Part shown: one piece after another, positions 10,861 through 19,858 of the stretch
Layout of the letters: each line of letters starts with the position of its first letter
How positions within the stretch are numbered: position 1 is the first letter of the stretch
NCBI RefSeq assembly: GCF_900101015.1
Contig: NZ_FNFZ01000007.1
Location: 94,468-158,467 of the forward strand
Length of the DNA: 64,000 bases
Source: Sarcina sp. DSM 11001
GTDB lineage: Bacteria; Bacillota; Clostridia; Lachnospirales; Lachnospiraceae
Direction: 5' to 3'
Notes under the pieces: model-generated
Seen by the model: the letters and a program-made list of their open reading frames with translations, nothing else
Told to the model about the DNA's origin: nothing
The model's database searches: none
Position numbers and translations under genes: made by a program

Positions 10861-12005
10861 AGACAGAAAATGAAAAAAAGACCTCCCAGGACATGGTGGG
10901 GCTGTTCCAGAAGGTTTCCGTTCCGGTCATGTTCATCATCATCTGCGCGGTCTGTATCCCGATCTCCGGCCTGTCAGCTCCTATGCTGATCAATGAGATT
11001 GTGACCCGCATGGGCCGCAACGCCTTCCTGATCCTGAGTCTGCTGATCCCGATCATGGCAGGCATGGGCCTGAATTTCGGAATGACGCTGGGCGCCATGG
11101 CGGCGGAGATCGGCCTGATCCTCGTTTCCGACTGGCAGATCGTGGGCATTCCCGGAATGGTCCTTGCAGCCATCCTCTCTGTCCCGATCTCTACCCTGCT
11201 GGGAATCTTCTGCGGAAAGATCCTCAATCAGGCTAAGGGCAGGGAGATGATCACCAGCTATATCATGAGCTTTTTTATCAACGGTATTTACCAGCTGGTC
11301 GTCCTGTATTTGATGGGAAGCATAATCCCCATCAAACACAGCTCTATCAAGCTCCCCAGAGGCTACGGTATCCGCAATACCGTATCTCTTCTGGGCATGC
11401 GTCAGAAGCTGGACAACCTGCTTGCCATCAAGATCGCCGGGATCAAGATCCCGATGCTGACCTTTATCATCATCGCACTTCTGTGCCTGTTCATTGTCTG
11501 GTTCCGCCGGACGAAACTCGGGCAGGACATGCGCGCCGTCGGTCAGGATATGGAAGTCGCCCGTGACGCCGGCATCAATGTGGAGAGAACGAGGATCATC
11601 TCTATCGTCATGTCCACAGTCCTGGCAGGTATCGGCATGGTGATCTACCTTCAGAACATGGGCAATATCGCAACCTACAGTGCCCACAGCCAGATCGGTA
11701 TGTTCTGTATCGCTGCCCTGCTGGTCGGCGGAGCTTCCGTAGACCGCGCTTCCATAGGCAACGTCTTTCTGGGCGTTATTCTCTTCCACACCATGTTCAT
11801 CGTCGCACCCCGCGCAGGCGCCTATATCACTGGCGACTCCATGATCGGCGAATATTTCCGCGTGTTTGTCTCCTATGCGGTCATCACGCTCGCCCTGATC
11901 ATGTATGAGACCAACAAGCGCAGGGCAAAGAGCGCGGCCGGCAGGGAGCTGGCTGCCGCTCAGGAGATGGACGACGCCGGGAAAGCGGCTGCCGGGGAAA
12001 AGTAA
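10857..12005 (+). CDS. ABC transporter permease, second subunit
   Basis: 382 residues, related to the preceding permease. It shares the NFGMTLGAMAAEIGL segment and the AVGQDMEVARDAGINVERTR cytoplasmic loop (about 222-242), and has a hydrophilic Ala/Glu/Lys tail after about residue 355. The pair presumably makes a heterodimeric channel for the DUF3798-type importer. It starts inside the stop of the previous gene (4-bp overlap). Confidence 0.9.
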   Translation: MKTENEKKTSQDMVGLFQKVSVPVMFIIICAVCIPISGLSAPMLINEIVTRMGRNAFLILSLLIPIMAGMGLNFGMTLGAMAAEIGLILVSDWQIVGIPGMVLAAILSVPISTLLGIFCGKILNQAKGREMITSYIMSFFINGIYQLVVLYLMGSIIPIKHSSIKLPRGYGIRNTVSLLGMRQKLDNLLAIKIAGIKIPMLTFIIIALLCLFIVWFRRTKLGQDMRAVGQDMEVARDAGINVERTRIISIVMSTVLAGIGMVIYLQNMGNIATYSAHSQIGMFCIAALLVGGASVDRASIGNVFLGVILFHTMFIVAPRAGAYITGDSMIGEYFRVFVSYAVITLALIMYETNKRRAKSAAGRELAAAQEMDDAGKAAAGEK

Positions 12006-12071
12006 TAAGGAACTGAGTTTTACACAGATTCCCGGGCAGCGATCCTGCAGGAACAGGACTGGAGGTTTAAA

Positions 12072-12596
12072 TTGAAAAACAAACGACAAATCATTTTCCG
12101 CGCCGTGGCACTCGCCATCGTGCTTGCGGTTGCTGCCGCCATGTTTGTCATCGGCCGCGGACATACGATCTATTTTGACAATAAGACCTGCGAATATAAT
12201 GGCCAGAGTGTTGAGGCGTTTTATAAGGTCAATGTAACGGTAGGAGGAGAAAAAGTCGCGAAGCTGAGTGCCCGCGACAGAGGAATGACAGATATCATGG
12301 GTCAGAGTGTCACCATGACCCTGGAGATCACGGACCAGAAGGGGGGGACCCCTCACGCCCATAAGGTGACCCTGGGCGTCCCCTATAACATGGATGGCAT
12401 CATCCTCAATCTCCCTGCCCTGATGGCAGGGCTCCCTGAGGACGCCTATATGTCAGAATTCGTTATCGCTGCTCCAGTGCAGGACGAAGCTGAAGAAGAG
12501 GTTAATACAGATGAATTTGACATGGGAGACCAGATGGGAAGTCCGATGGAAGATCAGATGGAAGACCAGATGGAAGACCAGATGGGGGACATTTGA
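12072..12596 (+). CDS. small membrane-anchored protein (DUF6672-like), last gene of ABC operon
   Basis: 174 residues from a TTG start, supported by GGAGG six bases upstream. One N-terminal membrane segment (about residues 8-28) is followed by an extracytoplasmic domain. The C-terminus carries three MEDQ repeats (about 156-171) encoded by a 15-bp tandem repeat. From memory it matches a family (DUF6672) that follows DUF3798 importers in Lachnospiraceae; I cannot verify the number. The role is unknown. Its constant place in the operon suggests an accessory subunit of the transporter. Confidence 0.65.
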   Translation: MKNKRQIIFRAVALAIVLAVAAAMFVIGRGHTIYFDNKTCEYNGQSVEAFYKVNVTVGGEKVAKLSARDRGMTDIMGQSVTMTLEITDQKGGTPHAHKVTLGVPYNMDGIILNLPALMAGLPEDAYMSEFVIAAPVQDEAEEEVNTDEFDMGDQMGSPMEDQMEDQMEDQMGDI

Positions 12597-12680
12597 TAGA
12601 ATAAGCTCGAAGAATATGCGGCTGAATATGAGCGGCTGAATGCTCAGGACCTGCAACAGGTCCTGCGGGACCCCAAAAGA

Positions 12681-12720
12681 AAAAGACCGGGAGGCTCCGG
12701 ATGGAGCCTTCCGGTCTTTT
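12681..12720 (+). terminator. terminator of the ABC operon
   Basis: A near-perfect 18-bp stem (AAAAGACCGG... with ...CCGGTCTTTT) around a 4-nt loop, with A's before and T's after. It may serve both strands. Confidence 0.92.
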
Positions 12721-12812
12721 GTAAGTTCTTATGTAAGTATGTAAGTTCTTATGTAAGTATTTATGTAGGTTCTAATGTAAGTTCTTATATAAGTTCTTAT
12801 ATAAGTTTTATG
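12721..12812 (+). repeat. 12-bp tandem repeat GTAAGTTCTTAT
   Basis: About seven imperfect copies of GTAAGTTCTTAT / GTAAGTATTTAT start immediately after the terminator stem. Confidence 0.85.
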
Positions 12813-12849
12813 GCTTTTCGGCATATGCAGTCAGAAATATCTCTGCTTA

Positions 12850-13029
12850 CGTTTCTGATCACACCCTGACCAGGATGTGACCATGAAACGTTGCATTCGG
12901 CGATTCCAATGCGCTTTCGTTGCACGCAACACACTCTTCGAGTGTGTTAACGCTGTTTAACTCGGGCTTTCGCGCAAAGAGCGCGCGAAAACACCTGTCT
13001 CGAGGCTGGTGCAGGTGTGACTTGTAACC
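12850..13029 (-). ncRNA. candidate structured RNA element, copy 2
   Basis: Reverse-complement counterpart of 64-220. Read on the minus strand it begins about 30 nt after the pncB stop. It contains a TTTCGCGC / GCGCGAAA hairpin, CCCGAGTT, an extra AACACACTC-GAA-GAGTGTGTT hairpin absent from copy 1, and the shared ATTGGAATCGCC core. It ends in CGTTTC / GAAACG enclosing TCACATCCTG / CAGGGTGTGA. In copy 1 the matching closing stem reads CGTTAC / GTAACG with an unrelated but complementary inner stem. These paired changes are what conservation of structure predicts. No downstream gene exists on this strand, so it is not a leader here. Confidence 0.5.
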
Positions 13030-13059
13030 TGCTTACACAGGACTGCTGCCTTGCCGTGC

Positions 13060-14535
13060 TCAGCTTTCCGCCATTCTCATTTTCTGCTCGGTGATTTCGT
13101 CCAGCAGGCGGAGCTTGTTGTCATACAGCTTCTGGGACAGGTCGACGTAGACCTGGTGAGGGTTGACCAGACGGCGGGATTCCTCCCAAAGGGTATCCTG
13201 CTCTTTCAGACAGTAAGCTCTGATATCCATGGTTTTGGGACTGGTGTAGACACATTTGCCGTTCTTGAAGAGAGGCACCATCAGCTCGCGCAGGGAGAAT
13301 TCGCCGGGATGGAGCTTGGTCTTTTTCCAGGGCTCCGCGGGATCAAAGAGGGTGATCGCGTCGCTCTCTTTGAAGACCTCCTCTTCCAGGCAGATCAGGT
13401 CGGCCTGGATCTTGTGCTCGGGCTCGTTGTAGACGCGGTAGATCTTTTTGTTTCCGGGGTTTGTGACCTTCTCGGTGTTCTCGGAGAGCTTGATCTTGGG
13501 CACGAAATTGCCCTTGTCGTCCTGGATGGCCGCCAGCTTGTAGACGCCGCCGAAGGACGGGTTGTCCTTGGCTGTGATCAGGTTGGTGCCGACGCCCCAG
13601 GAGGTGATGGTCGCGCCCTGGCTCTTCAGGGAATCGATCAGATGCTCGTCCAGGTCGTTGGAGGCGGAGATGATAGCGTCCGGGAAACCGGCTTCATCAA
13701 GCATCTTTCTGGCCTTTTTGGAAATATAGGCCAGGTCGCCGCTGTCCAGGCGGATACCGTAGCCCTTGCCCAGGATTCCCTTGTCCTTGAGGTACTGGAA
13801 GGTCTTAATGGCGTTGGGGACGCCGGACTTGATGGTGTCATAGGTGTCTGCCAGCAGAATGCAGGCGTTCGGATACAGTTCGCCATAGGTCTTGAAGGCA
13901 GTCAGCTCATCCGGGAAGCTCATGATCCAGCTGTGGGCGTGCGTCCCTTTGACAGGGACGTCAAAAAGCTCGCCGCAGAGGACGTTGGAGGTGCCGACAC
14001 ATCCGGCGATGACCGCCGCGCGGGCCCCGTATGTGCCCGCGTCGGGACCCTGGGCCCGCCTGAGACCAAATTCCATGACGCCGTCGCCCCTGGCCGCATA
14101 GCAGATCCTCGCCGCCTTGGCGGCGATCAGGCTCTGGTGGTTGATGATGTTCAGGATCGCAGTCTCCATAAGCTGGGCCTGCGCGATAGGAGCGATGACC
14201 TTGACCATGGGCTCGCGGGGGAACATCAGGGTGCCTTCAGGAATTGCGTAGATATCTCCGGTAAACTTGAAATCCGCCAGATAGTCCAGAAAATCGGGAT
14301 CAAAAATATCGAGATTTCGAAGGTATTCAATGTCCTGACTTGAAAAATACAGATTTTTTACATAGCGGACGAGCTGCTCGACTCCGCACATGATGGTATA
14401 GCCGCCGCCGAAAGGATTCGTGCGGTAAAAGGCATCAAAAATAACCGTGCGGTTCTCCTCTTTGTTTTTGAAATAGCCCTGCATCATTGTCAATTCATAC
14501 AGGTCCGTGAGAAGGGTCAGGTTTTGTCTGTCCAT
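13060..14535 (-). CDS. pncB: nicotinate phosphoribosyltransferase
   Basis: 491 residues, the typical length of the Gram-positive form. Converts nicotinate, PRPP and ATP to nicotinate mononucleotide in NAD salvage. The N-terminus LLTDLYELTMMQGYF is diagnostic. FGLRRAQGPDAG (156-167), GTHAHSW (197-203, containing the histidine region phosphorylated in this family) and RLDSGDL are all present. The start is firm: on the minus strand AAAGGAGATCC precedes the ATG. It is a single-gene transcript converging on the ABC operon. Confidence 0.97.
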   Translation of the reverse strand: MDRQNLTLLTDLYELTMMQGYFKNKEENRTVIFDAFYRTNPFGGGYTIMCGVEQLVRYVKNLYFSSQDIEYLRNLDIFDPDFLDYLADFKFTGDIYAIPEGTLMFPREPMVKVIAPIAQAQLMETAILNIINHQSLIAAKAARICYAARGDGVMEFGLRRAQGPDAGTYGARAAVIAGCVGTSNVLCGELFDVPVKGTHAHSWIMSFPDELTAFKTYGELYPNACILLADTYDTIKSGVPNAIKTFQYLKDKGILGKGYGIRLDSGDLAYISKKARKMLDEAGFPDAIISASNDLDEHLIDSLKSQGATITSWGVGTNLITAKDNPSFGGVYKLAAIQDDKGNFVPKIKLSENTEKVTNPGNKKIYRVYNEPEHKIQADLICLEEEVFKESDAITLFDPAEPWKKTKLHPGEFSLRELMVPLFKNGKCVYTSPKTMDIRAYCLKEQDTLWEESRRLVNPHQVYVDLSQKLYDNKLRLLDEITEQKMRMAES

Positions 14536-14625
14536 AACAAGGATCTCCTTTCCAAAAGCATTCCGTTAAGATTCCCGCAGGACTCCTCCACCTGCGTTTT
14601 TTCAAGCCTTGACAAATTTTGAATC

Positions 14626-14654
14626 ATTGTACTTCATTTTGAGCAATTGTGCAA
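14626..14654 (-). promoter_or_regulatory. pncB promoter
   Basis: On the minus strand TTGCAC (14654-14649) and TACAAT (14631-14626) are separated by 17 nt, about 90 nt ahead of the pncB start. Confidence 0.6.
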
Positions 14655-14914
14655 TGACATGAGTCGGGGAACAGACAAGTGATTCCTGATGATAAAGACA
14701 CTGCCAGATGCGGAAGAGCCAAAAAGAATTGACAGAACAGGCATGACAGTGTGCCTCCTCTTGTGATAGAGTATTGGAAACGCAGATATTCAACATGCTT
14801 TTTATGTACAAATCTATAGTAGAAACAGCAGCGATTTATTTTTTAGGCAGCAGCAATTCATTTTTTAACAGTAGTAAATGGTTATCCGTACATTGACGTA
14901 TAAGGAGGACGGAA
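14655..14914. other. divergent intergenic region with a 21-bp direct repeat
   Basis: No gene is seen. CAGCAGCGATTTATTTTTTA (from 14826) and CAGCAGCAATTCATTTTTTA (from 14848) form a tandem pair just ahead of the surface-protein gene. AAGGAGGAC then provides that gene's ribosome binding site. Confidence 0.5.
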
Positions 14915-17900
14915 ATGAACAAGATCAAGAGCCGGCTGGCAATGCTGCTCGCTGTCATACTCCTTACAGGCTCCCTTCAGGGGCCTGTTTTTGCTGTCCA
15001 GAGCGGACAGGGGGGAGCGGCTGCGGGAGTCTCAGCGCAGAAGGGAACAGTGGATCCTGACCAGGTGACACAGACGGAACCCCTTGACCTGGTGCCGGAG
15101 GAGGACACTCCGGAGGATCCGCCGGAAGAAGAATTCTATACGGTCACAGTGGAGATGGACGGAGGGTACGGCGGCGTATATAACGGCGACGTTTTTGACG
15201 ATTCCCTCGGTCAGTATGTGACGGACGCTTCTTCTTTTGTCAAGAAGGTGAAAAAAGGCGAGGCTGTCGAATTCATGCCGGGAAGCCTTTACATCGGAGG
15301 GGATCATCAGCATGATTTTCTGGGCTGGAGTCTGGAGCCCGGTGGAGAGATCGTCGGCACTAAGACCAGCTATACCCCGGTCGGTGACTGCACCCTGTAC
15401 GCCAACTGGACCAGCCATGTGGCATTTGTCCTGATGGATGATGACCATTTCCCCGATGAGAGCAGGGGAAAAACTGTCTATGCTGACCGCGACGGCTGGG
15501 TCACGGTACCGGAGGATCCGATATCAGGGACACAAGGCTGGAAATTCTACAGATGGATCTGGTATGAAAACGGAGAACCGGTTGAGATTCAGGATGGGAA
15601 ATTCCACATTGACTATACCTGTACGGTGAACCCTGACTGGCGGGACATCAAGGTGGAGGAGATCACTCTGGACAAGAGCGAACTGGCCCTGGGGATCGGT
15701 GAGACGGCGCAGCTGCAGGCCGCTTCGATTCTGCCTGAGGACGCACTCTCAAAAGAGATCACCTGGAAGAGCAATGATGAGGTGACCGCATCAGTCGATG
15801 AGAACGGTTTGGTGACAGGCCTGCGCAGAGGGACGACGACCGTCCTGGCCTATGCCAGTGACGGAGGCGGCGCCAGGGCGTTCTGCACCGTGAATGTCGA
15901 TGGAGGAAAGACCCTGGTCACTTTTGACGCCAACGGAGGTTCCTTCCAGGGAAGATTCTGGGATGCTGAGGCGGAAGGCTACGTGGAAGACCCCGTTTCC
16001 TTCTCCCGGGAGGATGTCGGTTTCGGAGCCTCTTTCAGTTCCAGTGAAACGATCCTTCACAGCGATCCGTCCATGCGCTTCAGGGGCTGGAGCCTGACAG
16101 CGGACGGTGAGCCCGTGATCGGGAAGACGGAGAACTATAAGACAGATCAGAACGTCACTCTCTACGCTGTCTGGGAGCCGGTCTATGTCGTCACCATTGA
16201 CATGAACGGCGGAAATTACCTCGGCCTGGTCCATGATGACGCCCTGGGAGAAGATGTCACTTCCCCCGGCTCCTTTGTGTGGGAGATCAAAAAGGGAGAA
16301 TCGCTCGCATTTGAAGAAAGCAGGATCTATTATTCCTCAGACCCCGACCGTATATTTACTGGCTGGAGTCTGGAGCCGGAAGGAGAGATCGTCGGAACCA
16401 GGACCGGATACACACCGACAGAAGACTGTACGCTGTATGCGGTCTGGACTGAAAAAGGATCCGGCCAGCCGGAAGACCCCCAGGAGGATACCTGGACGAT
16501 CACCATTGACTGCAATGGAGGGTATCTGCCGGGCACACAGTTTGATGACGAAAAACAGGAAAATGTCGTCAATCCCTCTTCTTTTGTGAAAAAGATCAGG
16601 AAGGGCGAAAGTCTGAATTTATTCCTGAGCAAAGCCTGGATCGAGGATCCTCACAAGACGATCGCGGGCTGGAGTCTGGAACCAGGCGGCAGTATCGCGG
16701 TCTATCCCCTGACGTCCAACAGTTATGTGCCCCAACAGGATTGTACTCTTTACGCGGTCTGGGAGGATGCCTACTCCGTCACTCTGGATCTGAACGGCGG
16801 ATATTATACATCCGCGTTCTGGAACGGAGAAACACTTGAGTATGAAAGCGGCCTCAGGGAGAGGGTCACCAGGGTACAGTGCGGGAACGGTGTAGACTTC
16901 AATGCCTCCAGTATGAGGCATGACGACAGTTCCATGCAGCTGGTCGGCTGGAGCACGGAAAGAGACGGAGACATAGTTTCCAACGAATTCGGCTGGTATT
17001 TTCCTGAAAATGACTGCACACTTTATGCTGTGTGGGGCAGGTCCCACCTGGTGACTGTCGACCTGGGCAGCGGGCATTTCGGCGAGAACAGATGGGACAG
17101 CGTGGAAGGCCGGTATGTCAAGGGAGAGAGTATCTGGCACGAGAGAGTCGGTGAAGGAGGAAGAGTGGTGCTTGTCCCTTCACAGATCGTTCCCGCTGAT
17201 CCTTCTTTAATTCTGGCTGGCTGGAGCCTGGAGCCGGATGGCGGGCTGATCCTTGACCGGTATGCCACTACCTATGAGATTCAGGAAGACTGTACCCTCT
17301 ATGCCGTCTATGATCATTTTCATACGGTTACAGTCGATTACCGCTTTGGCCGCAGCGGGACATCAGTCTTTGATGATCAGGGCGGATATATCAGGACCGA
17401 TACACAGTCCTATGTTAAAAAAGTCCGGCAGGGAGAGGCAATGGAGCTCTATCCGGATTCAGCCCACTATCCCGTAGATTATTCACCGCACGATTTTGGC
17501 GGATGGAGCCTGGAGCAGGATGGTCCTCTTCTGGAGGACAACTACAGTTTTATTCCGACAGAGGACTGCACGGTCTATGCAGTCTGGACTTGTCATGCCA
17601 TCTTCAGAGCAGACGGCGGCCGCTTCCCCAACGGAGACCTGTCGGTCCGGGCGAATGCGGACCGGGCCAATAAGGTTTTGGTTCCCGAAGAAATTCCCGT
17701 TGCTGATGATGAGACAAAGGTCTTTGACGGCTGGTGCCGGGAGGGAAGCACAAACAAGATCACTGTCGATCAGGATGGGAAGACCGACATTCCCTATAAT
17801 GTCACTTTTGTTCCTGTCTGGAAGGACAAACCCCAGGACGACCCGGGTGAAACCACCTGGACGGTCATTTTCGACGCCAACGGCGGGACATTCCCGAACG

Positions 17901-19702
17901 GGCAGACACAGATTACAGAAAAGGTCGAAAAGGGAAGGGGGACATATTTCGATATAGAGCCGGTAACGGAAGAGGACAAAGTCTTAAGAGGCTGGATGCT
18001 CGAAGACGGTTCAATTATTGAGGACGCTTTTTATTATTACCCCACTGGAAACGAGACACTTTACGCGGTGTGGTCTGACTATTATACAGTTACTTTTGAC
18101 GGAGCAGGAGGAGAGCTGAATTATAGCGGCAAGTATCGTGTCAACAAAGTTGCCGTAGGCGGCAGGTTACGCTTTGGAAATCTGGAAGCAGAATACCCTG
18201 ATCACAGCAGAATATTCCTGGGATGGACAGAAGAAGGAGAGGAAGAACTACTGGAGAATCAGCGTTATTATGTACCGCAGAAAGATATAACTCTTACTGC
18301 AAAATGGGTAGACGCAGCGGAGCTTACTTTTGATGCAGGAGTCGGGTATTTCCAGATAGAATACGATCCCATGGTAGAGGATCCTGTAATTATGTACCGG
18401 AAACAAAATCCTCTTACATTTCACTTCCCTCAGGGGTATTCTCTTTGTGAAGCTGTAGAGAAAGAATATAACACAGATCCTTATTATATCGAGACTTATT
18501 CATTCGGTGTTTCTTATGGCGCAGATGAGTATCACAATCCCACCAAAGAACTCAGATTCCTGACCCCCGAAGCAGCCGACAAAGACCTGATCTTTACCGG
18601 TTGGAACCTGCCCGACGGGACCTTCATCTCAAAGGAAAACCTTGGATCCTTTGTCCCTGAGGGAGATACAACCTTTACGGCCGTCTGGAAAAAGCCCGTT
18701 GAAAGCCTTGCTCTCTCTGAGACCTCGATCACGCTCAATACCGGTGAGACGGCAGTACTGAAGAAAATCATCCATCCCGGGGACGCAACGGACAAGAGGG
18801 TGAGCTGGAAGAGCGGCAACACGAAAATTGCCACAGTAGACGCGAAGGGCAATGTAAAGGCAGTCTCAAAAGGCACCGCGACGATCACGGCGACGACAAA
18901 AGACGGAAGCAGGCTTTCCGCTTCCTGCACAGTCACCGTGAAGCAGCCTGTTACGAAGCTGACCTTAAACAAGACCTCCCTGACCCTGATGAGAAACAAG
19001 TCCTTCGCCCTGACGGCGACTGCTGCTCCTTCCAACGCCAACAACAAGGCCGTGACCTGGAAGAGCAGTAATACTAAAGCCGCCACAGTTGACTCGAAGG
19101 GTAACATCAAGGCAGTCGCGAAGGGTACCGCGACGATCACGGCGACCGCGAAAGACGGCAGCGGAGTAAAGGCTGTCTGTAAGGTTACGGTCACACAGCC
19201 CGTGACTAAGATCACCCTGAACAAGACCTCCCTGACCCTGAACAGGGGAAAGACCTTCACGCTGAAAGCGACAGCCGGACCTGCGAGTGCCAACAACAAG
19301 GCGGTCAAGTGGACCACCAGCAACAAGGCAGTGGCAACGGTCACCTCTAAAGGTGTAGTGAAAGCCGTCAAGAAGGGGACTGCGACGATCACAGCGACAG
19401 CCGCTGACGGCAGCGGGAAAAAGGCGGTCTGCAAGATCACGGTGAAGCAGCCTGTCACAGGACTTAAGATCAGCAAAACGGCACTTACCGTGACGAGAGG
19501 AAAGACAGCGGCCCTGAAGGTCACAGTATCTCCTTCCAATGCCAACAACAAGACCCTGAAATGGACCACCAGCAACAAAGCGGTGGCAACGGTCACCTCC
19601 AGGGGTGTCGTGAAGGGGATCAAAAAAGGAACGGCAACCATCACCGCGACCGCCACAGACGGAAGCAAAAAGAAAGTGACGTGCAAAGTTACCGTGAAGT
19701 GA
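14915..19702 (+). CDS. large secreted protein with InlB-type repeats and BIG2 domains
   Basis: 1595 residues with a signal peptide (Lys/Arg start, hydrophobic core, cleavage near residue 28, FAVQ). About a dozen InlB B-type (Listeria-Bacteroides) repeats follow, each running from a TVTVDMNGG-like strand to CTLYAVW. One BIG2 domain lies near 245-330 and four consecutive BIG2 domains near 1260-1595 (patterns KTSLTL, WKSSNTKAATVD, KGTATITATAKDGS). There is no LPXTG, no transmembrane anchor and no SLH domain, so it is probably secreted or held non-covalently. Families like this act as adhesins or scaffolds; no ligand can be inferred. The next gene starts 156 bp downstream and may be cotranscribed. 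Confidence 0.88.
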   Translation: MNKIKSRLAMLLAVILLTGSLQGPVFAVQSGQGGAAAGVSAQKGTVDPDQVTQTEPLDLVPEEDTPEDPPEEEFYTVTVEMDGGYGGVYNGDVFDDSLGQYVTDASSFVKKVKKGEAVEFMPGSLYIGGDHQHDFLGWSLEPGGEIVGTKTSYTPVGDCTLYANWTSHVAFVLMDDDHFPDESRGKTVYADRDGWVTVPEDPISGTQGWKFYRWIWYENGEPVEIQDGKFHIDYTCTVNPDWRDIKVEEITLDKSELALGIGETAQLQAASILPEDALSKEITWKSNDEVTASVDENGLVTGLRRGTTTVLAYASDGGGARAFCTVNVDGGKTLVTFDANGGSFQGRFWDAEAEGYVEDPVSFSREDVGFGASFSSSETILHSDPSMRFRGWSLTADGEPVIGKTENYKTDQNVTLYAVWEPVYVVTIDMNGGNYLGLVHDDALGEDVTSPGSFVWEIKKGESLAFEESRIYYSSDPDRIFTGWSLEPEGEIVGTRTGYTPTEDCTLYAVWTEKGSGQPEDPQEDTWTITIDCNGGYLPGTQFDDEKQENVVNPSSFVKKIRKGESLNLFLSKAWIEDPHKTIAGWSLEPGGSIAVYPLTSNSYVPQQDCTLYAVWEDAYSVTLDLNGGYYTSAFWNGETLEYESGLRERVTRVQCGNGVDFNASSMRHDDSSMQLVGWSTERDGDIVSNEFGWYFPENDCTLYAVWGRSHLVTVDLGSGHFGENRWDSVEGRYVKGESIWHERVGEGGRVVLVPSQIVPADPSLILAGWSLEPDGGLILDRYATTYEIQEDCTLYAVYDHFHTVTVDYRFGRSGTSVFDDQGGYIRTDTQSYVKKVRQGEAMELYPDSAHYPVDYSPHDFGGWSLEQDGPLLEDNYSFIPTEDCTVYAVWTCHAIFRADGGRFPNGDLSVRANADRANKVLVPEEIPVADDETKVFDGWCREGSTNKITVDQDGKTDIPYNVTFVPVWKDKPQDDPGETTWTVIFDANGGTFPNGQTQITEKVEKGRGTYFDIEPVTEEDKVLRGWMLEDGSIIEDAFYYYPTGNETLYAVWSDYYTVTFDGAGGELNYSGKYRVNKVAVGGRLRFGNLEAEYPDHSRIFLGWTEEGEEELLENQRYYVPQKDITLTAKWVDAAELTFDAGVGYFQIEYDPMVEDPVIMYRKQNPLTFHFPQGYSLCEAVEKEYNTDPYYIETYSFGVSYGADEYHNPTKELRFLTPEAADKDLIFTGWNLPDGTFISKENLGSFVPEGDTTFTAVWKKPVESLALSETSITLNTGETAVLKKIIHPGDATDKRVSWKSGNTKIATVDAKGNVKAVSKGTATITATTKDGSRLSASCTVTVKQPVTKLTLNKTSLTLMRNKSFALTATAAPSNANNKAVTWKSSNTKAATVDSKGNIKAVAKGTATITATAKDGSGVKAVCKVTVTQPVTKITLNKTSLTLNRGKTFTLKATAGPASANNKAVKWTTSNKAVATVTSKGVVKAVKKGTATITATAADGSGKKAVCKITVKQPVTGLKISKTALTVTRGKTAALKVTVSPSNANNKTLKWTTSNKAVATVTSRGVVKGIKKGTATITATATDGSKKKVTCKVTVK

Positions 19703-19741
19703 CAGCAGCATGCACATAAGCCGATGCATGTCAACGGGAAT

Positions 19742-19765
19742 GCAGGACTCGTCTGCGAGTCCTGC
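19742..19765 (+). other. perfect hairpin between the two secreted-protein genes
   Basis: GCAGGACTCG and CGAGTCCTGC pair over 10 bp around TCTG, without a T-tract. It is more likely an mRNA-stabilising or processing hairpin than a terminator. AGATCACGG is repeated on its downstream side (near 19780 and 19840). Confidence 0.5.
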
Positions 19766-19858
19766 GCGCCTAAACACAAATAGATCACGGTCGGGCGTTC
19801 TGCTGTGGTTCCGTCCTTTCATAGCGCCCCTAATACATATAGATCACGGAGGACTATC

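Noticed and set aside
13051..14343. 430-codon plus-strand frame
   Set aside because: Opposite pncB, which has diagnostic motifs and a strong ribosome site.
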